Both the position numbers and the translations under genes were made by a program. From positions 1 through 64,000 of the forward strand of contig JANQPB010000029.1 in assembly GCA_028285495.1 (NCBI GenBank): a stretch of DNA of 64,000 nucleotides, in the 5' to 3' direction. Numbering within the stretch: position 1 is the stretch's first letter; each line of letters opens with the position of its first letter. This document shows positions 1 through 7,240 of the stretch, in pieces. This DNA comes from Acidimicrobiales bacterium. GTDB taxonomy: Bacteria; Actinomycetota; Acidimicrobiia; Acidimicrobiales; SZUA-35. The notes below the pieces were generated by a model that saw only the letters and a program-made list of their open reading frames with translations, did no database searches and was not told the origin of the DNA.

Positions 1-1
1 G

Positions 2-2749
2 CCCGAGGTGTGGTTCGACTCGCCGTCGGCGGCCGAGGCCGCCGGGTTCGAGCTGTCGCCGACCCATCCCCGCGACTCGACCGGCGTCGAGTACGAGCCC
101 GGTCGATCGGGTCACCCGTGCACGGTCGATCAGGTCGACCGCACCAGGGCCATCGTCGGCGGGGCCGCCGTCGCCGGCGTTGAGGCCGGCGACCGGGTTG
201 CCGTCGGTGCGGACGCCGCCGACCCGGCGATGCATCCCTACGGGGTCGGGTCGCATGCGCTGTTGGGCGACGAGTCCGAGATGCCGGCCTGCTACCCGAT
301 CAAGGGCAACATCCGACCGGACGGCTCGCGCCTCTACCACCGGCCCGACAGCCGCAACTACGGCGCCACCGGGGCCGAGGTGTGGTTCGACTCGCCGTCG
401 GCGGCGGAGTCGGCCGGGTTCGTGCTCGCCCCGACCCATCCGCGGCGGGCCAACGCCGCCGACTTCGAGCCTGGTGGCCAGGGCCACCCGTGCACGGTGG
501 CTCAGGTCGACGAGCAGCGGTCGCTGACCGCCGGGCTGGCGGCGGTCGGGTTGGGTCTCGGGCTCGTCGGCGCGCTCGCCGGTGCAGCCGACGGCGACAG
601 CGGTTCGTCCGATGGCGGGTCCGTTGCCGATGGCGAGGCCGACGACGGGGGTGCAGAGGTCGTCGGCGGCGGCGATGCCGACCGGGACGGCGAGGGGGTC
701 GGCGGGCGGCTGGCCGCCGCCGGGGCCGGTGCGGTCGCGGCCGGTGCGGCCGCGCTCGGCCGCCTGCGTGGCGGCGACAGCGAGGACGGGGCGGACGCCC
801 AGGACGAGGCGGACGCCCAGGGCGAGGCGGACGCCCAGGGCGAGGCGGACGCCCAGGATGCTGGCGATCCGGTTGGCGACGCCGGTGTCGACGTGCAGGG
901 TCTGACCGGGGATGCAGCCGGCGGTGGCGATACCGAGCGGGACGTCGCCGGAGCGGCGACTGCCGCAGCCGGCGGCGATGTCGAGACGGTTGGCGACGCC
1001 GACGCCGACGCCGACGGGGGGTCCGGTGGGGGTCGTCTGGCCGCAGCGGGTGCCGGTGCGGTCGCTGCCGGTGCGGCGGCGTTGAGCCGGCTCCGTGGCG
1101 GCGACGATGATGACGACACCGCCGCCGGTGCCGATGCAGGAGCGTCCGGCGACGCGGGCACCGGGCCCGAGGATGCCGAGGCCGGCGCAGCGGTGGCGTC
1201 CGCTGCGGATCCCGGCGCCGACGCCGACGCCGACGCCGGTGCCGACGGCGATGTCGACGGTGACGCCGACGACGATGTCGATGATCCTGAGGGGTCCGGA
1301 GGGGGCCGGCTGGCGGCCGCTGGTGCGGCCGGTGCCGGTGCGGTTGCCGCCGGTGCGGCGGCGTTGAGCCGGCTTCGCGGCGGCGACGACGATGTCGATG
1401 TCGATGTCGATGTCGATGTCGACGGCGATGTCGACGGCGATGTCGAGGCCGGCGCCGATGGTGACGTTGAGGCCGACGCCGACGCGGACGCGGACGCAGA
1501 CGCAGACGCAGACGGTCATGCCGATGAGGGGTCCGGCGGGGGCCGGCTGGCGGCGGCTGGTGCGGCCGGTGCCGGTGCGGTTGCCGCCGGTGCGGCGGCG
1601 TTGAGCCGGCTTCGCGGCGGCGACGACGATGGCGAATCCGACGTGGCCGATGCCGATGCCGATGCCGACGCCGACGTGGCCGACGCTGACGCAGCCGATG
1701 GCGCCGACGCCGATGCGGCCGACGGCATCGACGGTGGGTCAGTCGGCGACGGTTCGGGATCGGGTGCCGGCCTGGCCGCCGGTGCCGGGGCGGTCGCCGC
1801 CGGTGCGGCACTGGCCGGTGCGGCCGACGCCGACGTCGCTGATGCCGCCGACGTCGAGGTTGCTGATGCCGCCGCCGACGCCACCGAGGAGCTCACCGCC
1901 AGCAACCTCGCCGGCACGACCGACGCCGGCGATGCCGGGGAGGCGGGCGACGACGATGACGGCGGACTCGGCATCGGTGGTGTGGCCGCCGGGGCTGCGG
2001 CCGCCGGAGCGGCCGGGCTCGCCGCCGCGGCCGCCGGTGGGCGGGGCGCCACCGACAAGGTCGGCGATCTCGCCTCCGGCGTCGGTGACGCGGCCTCCGG
2101 TGCCGTCGATGCTGCGGGCGACGCGCTGTCGGGTGCGGCCGACGAGGTCGGTGGGCTCGCCGGTCGCGCCTTCGGTCGCGACGACGATGACGGCAACGAC
2201 GACGACCATGGCGAGGACGACGGTCGTGCCGCGGTCGGTGCCGGTGGTGGTGGTACGGCCGCGCTCGCCGGTCGGGCCGGCGGCGATGGCGGCGGCTTCG
2301 GCCTGGCCCGGTGGCTGTGGACCGCGCTCGCCATTCTCGCCCTGATCCTCTTGGTCGGCTGGCTCCTGGCCCGGTGCGGCGACGATGACGACAGCAACGC
2401 CGCCGGCGGCGACGACACCGAAGAGATCGATCCTGCCAGCCCCGACGCCGAGGACGGCGCCGGTGCCGACGATGCGGCCGATGCCGACGACGCCGACCCC
2501 TCGATCGTGTTGCGTGAGGCGGCGATTGCGGCGCTGGCTGCGGCTGGTGTCGAGGGTGTCGATGTGGAGGTCGACGGTGACGTGGTTCGTCTGGTTGGCG
2601 AGGTTGGTTCGGCTGATGATCAGGCGGCGGCCGAGGCGGCGATTGCTGGTGTGGCCGGTGTCGGTGCCGTGACCAACGACCTCGTCGTGGTCGCCGCCGA
2701 GACCCCGGCGGCCGACGCCACCGAGGGCGACCCCGACTTCACCGGCTGA
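2..2749 (+). CDS. Acidic Ala/Gly-rich repeat protein with sunset and BON domains (5' end outside window)
   Basis: The frame is open from the first bases, so the true start lies upstream. Two sunset-type repeats are visible: the end of one at about nt 2-130 and a full copy at about nt 285-500 (KGNIRPDGSRLYH, then EVWFDSPSAAE, then GHPCTV). Next come about 1.6 kb of low-complexity Asp/Ala/Gly sequence. It contains four near-identical LAAAG-AVAAGAAALSRLRGG segments (about nt 700-777, 1024-1104, 1300-1388, 1531-1625) and a degenerate fifth near 1758-1830. One transmembrane helix (about nt 2302-2380, RWLWTALAILALILLVGWLL) precedes an acidic linker and a C-terminal BON domain (about nt 2500-2690), a fold usually linked to envelope or phospholipid contacts. 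Likely an envelope protein; function unknown. Confidence 0.8.
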   Translation, partial: PEVWFDSPSAAEAAGFELSPTHPRDSTGVEYEPGRSGHPCTVDQVDRTRAIVGGAAVAGVEAGDRVAVGADAADPAMHPYGVGSHALLGDESEMPACYPIKGNIRPDGSRLYHRPDSRNYGATGAEVWFDSPSAAESAGFVLAPTHPRRANAADFEPGGQGHPCTVAQVDEQRSLTAGLAAVGLGLGLVGALAGAADGDSGSSDGGSVADGEADDGGAEVVGGGDADRDGEGVGGRLAAAGAGAVAAGAAALGRLRGGDSEDGADAQDEADAQGEADAQGEADAQDAGDPVGDAGVDVQGLTGDAAGGGDTERDVAGAATAAAGGDVETVGDADADADGGSGGGRLAAAGAGAVAAGAAALSRLRGGDDDDDTAAGADAGASGDAGTGPEDAEAGAAVASAADPGADADADAGADGDVDGDADDDVDDPEGSGGGRLAAAGAAGAGAVAAGAAALSRLRGGDDDVDVDVDVDVDGDVDGDVEAGADGDVEADADADADADADADGHADEGSGGGRLAAAGAAGAGAVAAGAAALSRLRGGDDDGESDVADADADADADVADADAADGADADAADGIDGGSVGDGSGSGAGLAAGAGAVAAGAALAGAADADVADAADVEVADAAADATEELTASNLAGTTDAGDAGEAGDDDDGGLGIGGVAAGAAAAGAAGLAAAAAGGRGATDKVGDLASGVGDAASGAVDAAGDALSGAADEVGGLAGRAFGRDDDDGNDDDHGEDDGRAAVGAGGGGTAALAGRAGGDGGGFGLARWLWTALAILALILLVGWLLARCGDDDDSNAAGGDDTEEIDPASPDAEDGAGADDAADADDADPSIVLREAAIAALAAAGVEGVDVEVDGDVVRLVGEVGSADDQAAAEAAIAGVAGVGAVTNDLVVVAAETPAADATEGDPDFTG
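791..862 (+). repeat. 18-bp in-frame tandem repeat, four units
   Basis: Four consecutive 18-bp units (GCGGACGCCCAGGRCGAG type) lie at 791-808, 809-826, 827-844 and 845-862, the last diverged at its 3' end. Each adds six residues (A-D-A-Q-G/D-E), so copy-number change by slippage would keep the frame of the surrounding acidic protein. Confidence 0.85.
1391..1444 (+). repeat. Hexanucleotide tandem repeat (GATGTC/GACGGC)
   Basis: Five perfect GATGTC units (1391-1420) are followed by alternating GACGGC and GATGTC units to 1444. They encode a run of Asp-Val/Asp-Gly dipeptides in the acidic repeat protein. The unit length is a multiple of three, so slippage would be tolerated. Confidence 0.85.
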
Positions 2750-2774
2750 TCGGGCGCCCTCCGCCGGCACGATC

Positions 2775-2819
2775 GTGAGCCTCGATGCCCGGCCCCGGTG
2801 GCCGGGCATCGGCGCTCAC
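2775..2819. terminator. Bidirectional hairpin terminator between convergent genes
   Basis: An 11-bp perfect stem (GATGCCCGGCC at 2784-2794, complement at 2800-2810, loop CCGGT) sits inside a second 6-bp arm pair (GTGAGC 2775-2780, GCTCAC 2814-2819). It lies between the stop of the repeat protein and the stop of the convergent small membrane protein. There is no U-tract, as is common in high-GC actinobacteria. Confidence 0.7.
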
Positions 2820-3145
2820 CACGACATCTGGCCCGGTCGCGCCGTCGTACCTCGGTTGCGCCCGATGCTGGGATCCTCGGCCTGGCCGAGTCCGATGCGA
2901 TAGAAGGCCACGATCTCCGCCACCACGGCCACGGCCATGCAGGCGGCCATGGCCGCACAGGCCACCAGCCCGACGAGCGGCGCCCCGGCGAGCACGGTCA
3001 CGATCGCCAGCAGGCACTCGATGACGACGCAGATGACGAGCGCACGGCCGAGGTAGGGGCGGCGGCAGGTGCACCCGTCTCCGTGGATGCACGTTCCGTC
3101 GTGTGACGGATCCGGACTGGCGGGGGAGGGGAGGTCGAAGGCCAT
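2816..3145 (-). CDS. Small hypothetical membrane protein
   Basis: This 109-residue protein is not recognised. Its N-terminus carries a small cysteine cluster (CIHGDGCTC). Two hydrophobic segments follow (ALVICVVIECLLAIVTVLAG and VGLVACAAMAACMAVAVVAEI), then a polar tail. The ATG at 3145 is preferred because it removes a low-complexity extension; a TTG start at 3214 would add 23 residues. It lies 112 bp downstream of the TSUP gene on the same strand and converges on the repeat protein. The membrane prediction is reasonable; the gene itself is only moderately secure. Confidence 0.55.
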   Translation of the reverse strand: MAFDLPSPASPDPSHDGTCIHGDGCTCRRPYLGRALVICVVIECLLAIVTVLAGAPLVGLVACAAMAACMAVAVVAEIVAFYRIGLGQAEDPSIGRNRGTTARPGQMSW

Positions 3146-3257
3146 CGGCGGTCCGATCAGGGTGAGGGAGGGCAGGGGAGGGCCGCAGGTGCCGCCTGGG
3201 AGTTCTGTCGTCAACGCCGGGCCCGAACTTGACGGACCGTGACCGATGGCACCGGCC

Positions 3258-3977
3258 TCAGCCAGCGGCCAGGCGGACCAGGACCACTGCGCCGGCGACG
3301 GCGCTCAGCGTGAGCACCGCGGGGCGGGTCCGCCCCCGGTCGAGCACCGGCACGACCCAACGGGTGAGGCCGAAGCCGAGCATCGCCGAAGGGGCCAGGA
3401 CCAGGCCGTACCCGATGCCCTCCCGGTCGAGGATCCCGGCCAGCGCCAGGCCAGCGAGCGACAGCACGTTGCCGACGCTGAACAGCACACCCATGGCCCC
3501 CCGGATCTCCGGGCCCTCGGCGTCGGCGTAGAGCACGGCGAGGGGTGGTCCGCCGATGCCAGCGGTCGAGGCCCCGAAGCCCGACACCGCCCCGGCGGCC
3601 ACCAGGTTCCTCCTGGTCCGCCGGACCTGGAGTCCGCCCGCGGTCAGGGCAACGGCGACGAGCACCGTCGACCCGACGAGCAGCTCGAGACCCCGCGGGC
3701 CGATCGCAGTCAGCGCCAGCACGCCGATGACCGTGCCGGCGAGGCGTCCGCCGAGCACCGTCGCCAACGGTCGGAGCGACGTGGCGCGACCGTCGCGGGC
3801 GACCATGAGCAGGTTGAGCCCGGCGACGGCAACGAGCGCCGGTCCCGGGACCAGGCGGGGGTCGATCAGCACCAGCGCCGGGACGGCGATCAGGTTGGCG
3901 CCGAAGCCGACCGAGCCCTGGACCGCGCTGGCCACCAACATCACGGCTGCGGCCAGCACCAGCTCTGCGGGGCTCAC
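3258..3977 (-). CDS. TSUP (TauE/SafE) family membrane transporter
   Basis: A 239-residue protein made almost entirely of hydrophobic helices. Its first half has the family pattern QGSVGFGANLIAVPALVLI, and a Gly-rich match GFGASTAGIGGPPLAVLY opens the second half, giving the two-repeat layout of TauE/SafE exporters. Members move sulfite, sulfonates, sulfoacetate or related organosulfur anions across the cytoplasmic membrane. The GTG start at 3977 lies 28 bp after the sulfotransferase-like gene on the same strand, so co-transcription is likely. A sulfur-linked substrate is inferred from that neighbour only. Confidence 0.85.
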   Translation of the reverse strand: MSPAELVLAAAVMLVASAVQGSVGFGANLIAVPALVLIDPRLVPGPALVAVAGLNLLMVARDGRATSLRPLATVLGGRLAGTVIGVLALTAIGPRGLELLVGSTVLVAVALTAGGLQVRRTRRNLVAAGAVSGFGASTAGIGGPPLAVLYADAEGPEIRGAMGVLFSVGNVLSLAGLALAGILDREGIGYGLVLAPSAMLGFGLTRWVVPVLDRGRTRPAVLTLSAVAGAVVLVRLAAG

Positions 3978-4005
3978 CGTGCGTCCGGTCGTGCGCTCGC
4001 CCGGC

Positions 4006-4728
4006 TCACCGGGCGGCGATCGCCCGTGTCTGGAGTCGCTCGTAGAGCGGCCCGGCCTGCTCGAGCACCGGCTCGAGTGCCGGCAACAGCTCCGCCTCCT
4101 TCGGCCGCCACGGGCTCCAGCCCGTCGACCGGTGGACGGCGTCGTACCAGTAGGGCGCCCACACCCCGTCCTCGGGCTTCGGCCCCGCCGGCCACGTCAG
4201 CATGGCCGGATCGAACTCGAGGCCGAGACGGCGGCAGAGCTCGGCGAGCACACCGGGGGGATCGTCGAGCAGGGTCCTGGCCTCGACCACGATCGGCTCG
4301 GCCCCCGACGCCTCGGCCGCCTCCAGGATCTCGACCATCTCGACCAGGCCGGTGTCGTCGATGGTGGTGTCGGGGACCTGGCGCTGGAACGAGGTGAGCA
4401 TCTCCCACGGGTCTCGGGTCAGCAGCACGTTGTGGCACCGGCCGAGGAACCCCCGATCGAGGTCGAGCAGGTGCTTGGCCATGTGCTTGAAGAACGCAAC
4501 CGGCCGGTCGTGGGGGCCGAGGATCAGGCGCTTGACCACGGCGGCGCCGTCGTCATCCTGGGCGGCCAGGACCTCGTCCCGCCCCGGGTGGATGCGGCCG
4601 CTGCGCCGGAGGTAGTGGGCGTAGAGCGGCTCGTCGTGGACGGCCGTGTCGGTCCGTTGCCGCCAGGCGTACATCATGGCCGTCGAGACGTTGCGAGGGC
4701 TCGACCAGAGGTTGACCAGGACGGTCAC
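4006..4728 (-). CDS. Sulfotransferase-like P-loop protein
   Basis: 240 residues. The N-terminus has LWSSPRNVSTAMMYAW, matching the 5'-phosphosulfate loop of PAPS-dependent sulfotransferases (S-x-P-R-x-x-S-T). A later LLTRDPWEMLTSF segment resembles the 3'-phosphate-binding region. The start is the GTG at 4728, whose GTGA overlaps the stop of the upstream aminotransferase gene, indicating translational coupling. This pairing with a class IV aminotransferase suggests both act on one small molecule. The acceptor is unknown, and some family members may not transfer sulfate at all. Confidence 0.75.
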   Translation of the reverse strand: MTVLVNLWSSPRNVSTAMMYAWRQRTDTAVHDEPLYAHYLRRSGRIHPGRDEVLAAQDDDGAAVVKRLILGPHDRPVAFFKHMAKHLLDLDRGFLGRCHNVLLTRDPWEMLTSFQRQVPDTTIDDTGLVEMVEILEAAEASGAEPIVVEARTLLDDPPGVLAELCRRLGLEFDPAMLTWPAGPKPEDGVWAPYWYDAVHRSTGWSPWRPKEAELLPALEPVLEQAGPLYERLQTRAIAAR

Positions 4729-5669
4729 CGACCCCCTCCATCGCCGGCGGCCTGCTGGCGGTCGAGGTCCCGCTCGACCGCGTCGGCATAGAGCCGGCGG
4801 AGCGCAACCGTCTGCGGTCCGGGGACCTGCCCGTCGGCGATCGTGCGCCCGTCGACCGACACCACGGGTGTCAGCCCGCCGAAGGTGCCGGTCACGAACG
4901 CCTCGTCGGCGTCGTAGACGTCGGTCAGCGAGAACGGTTGGCACGCCGTCGTCATGCCCGCCGCCTCGGCCTCCTCCAGCACGACCGCCCTGGTGATGCC
5001 GTGCAGGTTGTAGTGGCCCGTCGAGGTCAGGAGCCGCCCGCGGTGCACGATGAAGAAGTTGGTGGCGTTGCAGGTGGCGACGGCGCCGGTCGGGTCGAGC
5101 ATGAGGGCCTCGTCGGCGCCGGCCTCGACCGCCTGGATGAGGGCGATGACCTCGTGCAGCTTGGAGTGGCAGTTGAGCCGTTGATCGAGCGTGTCTGGCG
5201 GAGGCCGGCGCACGGTCGCCGTGAACAGGCTGATGCCGGTGTCGGCGACGTCGGGGTCGGCCCGCTTGTGCTCGGCGATGATCACCACGTTCGGTCCGCC
5301 GACCAGGTTCGACGGGTGCTGGGACGGCGTCTTCTTGTCGCCCCGGGTGACCATCAACCGGACATGGACGTCGTCGACCATGTCGTTGCGCTCGACGGTG
5401 CTCAGCAGGGCCTCGACGAGCCGCTGGCGTGGGCCGATGTCGATCCCCGTCGCCCGGGCGGCGGACCGCAGCCGGTCGAGATGTCGGTCGAGGAAGGCGA
5501 ACCGGCCCCGGTGCAGCCTGAGGCCCTCCCAGATCCCGTCGCCGACCAGGAACCCGCTGTCGAACACCGAGATCCTGGCCTCGGCCCTCGGGAAGAACTC
5601 GCCGTTGATGTAGATCTGGACGTCGGCGTTGCGGGGGTCGTCCACCGCCGCATGGGTGCTCGCAGCCAT
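4725..5669 (-). CDS. Class IV PLP-dependent aminotransferase (IlvE/D-amino-acid aminotransferase type)
   Basis: 314 residues with the fold-type IV pattern. FDSGFLVGDGIWEGLRLHRG lies near the N-terminus. The PLP-binding lysine is in RLNCHSKLHEV. DEALMLDPTGAVATCNATNFF supplies the conserved glutamate and phosphate-binding turn, and a C-terminal TGTFGGLTPV follows. The enzyme exchanges an amino group between an amino acid and a 2-oxo acid. Branched-chain, D-alanine and aminodeoxychorismate lyase-type activities cannot be separated by eye. It heads the minus-strand group with the sulfotransferase-like and TSUP genes. The ATG is 6 nt after a TAGCGT box, pointing to a leaderless mRNA. Confidence 0.85.
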   Translation of the reverse strand: MAASTHAAVDDPRNADVQIYINGEFFPRAEARISVFDSGFLVGDGIWEGLRLHRGRFAFLDRHLDRLRSAARATGIDIGPRQRLVEALLSTVERNDMVDDVHVRLMVTRGDKKTPSQHPSNLVGGPNVVIIAEHKRADPDVADTGISLFTATVRRPPPDTLDQRLNCHSKLHEVIALIQAVEAGADEALMLDPTGAVATCNATNFFIVHRGRLLTSTGHYNLHGITRAVVLEEAEAAGMTTACQPFSLTDVYDADEAFVTGTFGGLTPVVSVDGRTIADGQVPGPQTVALRRLYADAVERDLDRQQAAGDGGGR

Positions 5670-5675
5670 GCCATC

Positions 5676-5681
5676 ACGCTA
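5676..5681 (-). promoter_or_regulatory. -10 box of leaderless aminotransferase promoter
   Basis: TAGCGT on the minus strand ends 6 nt before the ATG at 5669, so transcription would begin at or within a base or two of the start codon. No Shine-Dalgarno is present. Confidence 0.5.
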
Positions 5682-5722
5682 ACGGGACGGGCCCCATCGG
5701 AGCCGTGCTGCCGGGGCCGGTC

Positions 5723-6730
5723 CTACAGGATGGCCGGCGGCCAGCGGAGGCGGGCCGCCCCAGGGACCTCACCGACGATCGAAACCGGGGTGCCGAGTGG
5801 GAGGAACCCGGCCATAGCCTCGATGGTGTCGTTGTAGACGCGGATGCAGCCGTGACTGGCCGGCCCGCCGAGCAGCTCGGGCTGGTTGGTGCCGTGGATC
5901 CCGATCACGCCCTCGCCGCCGTTGAAGCGCTCGAGCACGTCGCTGTAGCCGGACAGCCCGTAGGCGTAGCTGCCGTATGGCCCGTTCGGCTCCGGTGGCT
6001 GGAGCAACTCGATGAGGTAGAAGTCGCCGACCGGCGTCGGGGTGCCGCCCTGGCCGATGGCAACCGGGGCCGAGATCTCGACCAGACCGTTGCGCTCGAC
6101 GGTCAGCTCGAAGCGGTCGAGGTCGACCTCGATCCGGTACGGGTTGCGGCTGAGCTCGACGTCGTCGAGTCGGATCCAGCCGGTGGTGCCGTTCGGTCGG
6201 ACCGGCAGCAGGACCTCGAGCCAGCCGTCTCCGGGCTGGCCGATGGCCTGGAACACGAGCGGTCCACCCCGGTCCGTCGGGTTGGCGAACTCGGCGACCG
6301 TCTCGGACCGGTCGTCCGGCCGGGCCAGGGCGACGACCGAGCGCGTCAGGGCCGTGGCCACGATCGTCGACCCGTCCTCGCCGGTCGGGTCGACGACGGG
6401 AGCGATCCGGTCCGGCGTGGTCGCCGATGGCGTCGTCGGCCCGGTCGGCGCAAGCGGGGTCAGCGGATCGATGGCCGCCGGACCGGCCGCCGACGGTGAG
6501 GGGTTGGCGACGGGGGATGGCGCTGCGATCGGCGCGGTGCGGACATCGGTCGTCGTCGAACGGGGCAGGTGGTCGGCGGCGACGGCCGTGCAGGCCGAGA
6601 CGCCGATCACCGACAGGGCCAGGATCGCCAACCGGACGCGTCGACGACCGGCCGGTGGCCGCCGCGACCGCGCCGGTTCCGCTCGGTTGTGCAGCCGCCG
6701 AGGCCGGGACTGGATGGTCCGCTGAGACAC
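5723..6730 (-). CDS. L,D-transpeptidase (YkuD domain), probable lipoprotein
   Basis: 335 residues from the GTG at 6730. A basic N-terminus leads into a hydrophobic segment ending in a lipobox-like V-S-A-C (LSVIGVSACTAVAA), so membrane anchoring by a lipid is plausible. A Pro/Ala/Thr-rich linker and an SH3-like region precede the C-terminal YkuD domain. The catalytic signature is GVIGIHGTN followed by SHGCIRVYN, with the nucleophilic cysteine in SHGC. Such enzymes form 3-3 cross-links in peptidoglycan or attach proteins to it. A GGAAC-type purine stretch precedes the chosen GTG. Confidence 0.88.
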   Translation of the reverse strand: MSQRTIQSRPRRLHNRAEPARSRRPPAGRRRVRLAILALSVIGVSACTAVAADHLPRSTTTDVRTAPIAAPSPVANPSPSAAGPAAIDPLTPLAPTGPTTPSATTPDRIAPVVDPTGEDGSTIVATALTRSVVALARPDDRSETVAEFANPTDRGGPLVFQAIGQPGDGWLEVLLPVRPNGTTGWIRLDDVELSRNPYRIEVDLDRFELTVERNGLVEISAPVAIGQGGTPTPVGDFYLIELLQPPEPNGPYGSYAYGLSGYSDVLERFNGGEGVIGIHGTNQPELLGGPASHGCIRVYNDTIEAMAGFLPLGTPVSIVGEVPGAARLRWPPAIL

Positions 6731-6768
6731 GCTTCCGTTCCGTTGGTTCGCCCTGAAGCTCGCCGACC

Positions 6769-6774
6769 AAGCTA
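6769..6774 (-). promoter_or_regulatory. Candidate -10 box of L,D-transpeptidase gene
   Basis: TAGCTT on the minus strand would start an mRNA with a leader of about 30 nt before the GTG at 6730. No clear -35 box is visible. Confidence 0.35.
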
Positions 6775-6928
6775 GCCGATCGCCGCGGCCCCATCGACAC
6801 CGGTGTCGAGCGGCGTCGGTGCCCCGACGGCCCGCCTCGCCACCATCGTGACCGACGCTCAGGTCGCCGACGGATCGGCCGATACCCAACGGGTGAACGA
6901 CGATCAACCGGTAACCGACACCCTGACC

Positions 6929-7075
6929 GTGTCCCGCTACCGCCGCGTCGGTCTGCGGATGAGCTGCTGGCCGTGTGAGGTCGCCTGGACCGGCGCCGGC
7001 GACTCCACCTGCTGGGTCTGCGGCGGTCCCGGCGTCCCCGGGCCGCCGCCCTCGATCTACCCCGAACTTGACTAG
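6929..7075 (+). CDS. Tiny zinc-ribbon protein
   Basis: About 48 residues, dominated by two Cys-x2-Cys pairs: CWPC, then after 13 residues CWVCGG. This spacing is expected for a one-zinc ribbon. Very small proteins with a similar pattern (C..C-x-W-x-G-x-x-x-S-x-CWVCG) are familiar from actinobacteria, but the function is unknown. The start is uncertain: GTG 6929 is used, with ATG 6959 and GTG 6892 as alternatives. The TAG stop lies in the CTAG that begins the intergenic element at 7072, and the gene converges with the enoyl-CoA hydratase gene. Confidence 0.55.
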   Translation: MSRYRRVGLRMSCWPCEVAWTGAGDSTCWVCGGPGVPGPPPSIYPELD

Positions 7076-7240
7076 CAGGGTGCTGGAGATCGCCGACGAG
7101 GGTGTCGGCGTCCGGACGCCGACACCCGGTCGAGGACGCAGGGTTCGCCACAGCTCGTGAGCGCTCTGGCCGATCCGAGGACGAAGCGTGGGCCAGTGGC
7201 TGGGCGTCGAGAGCCCGTCATGTGATCGTCGGCACCCTAG
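7072..7240 (+). repeat. CTAG-bounded intergenic element, copy 1
   Basis: A 169-bp segment matching, end to end and by eye at roughly nine in ten positions, the reverse complement of 33319-33488. It begins and ends with CTAG, and the ends form an imperfect terminal inverted repeat (CTAGCAGGGTGC / GGCACCCTAG). Inside is a perfect 26-bp palindrome at 7101-7126 (arm GGTGTCGGCGTCC). It fills the space between the stop codon of the zinc-ribbon gene and that of the convergent enoyl-CoA hydratase; both TAG stops lie in the bounding CTAGs. A bidirectional terminator, a MITE-like element or a small RNA would each fit. Confidence 0.85.

Noticed and set aside
780..870. CRISPR-like repeat array
   Set aside because: The 18-bp units are directly adjacent with no unique spacers and keep a protein reading frame; no cas gene is nearby.
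7072..7240. tRNA or tmRNA gene within the repeated intergenic element
   Set aside because: A GGGTTCGCC stretch resembles a T-loop, but no acceptor stem or anticodon arm can be folded around it.
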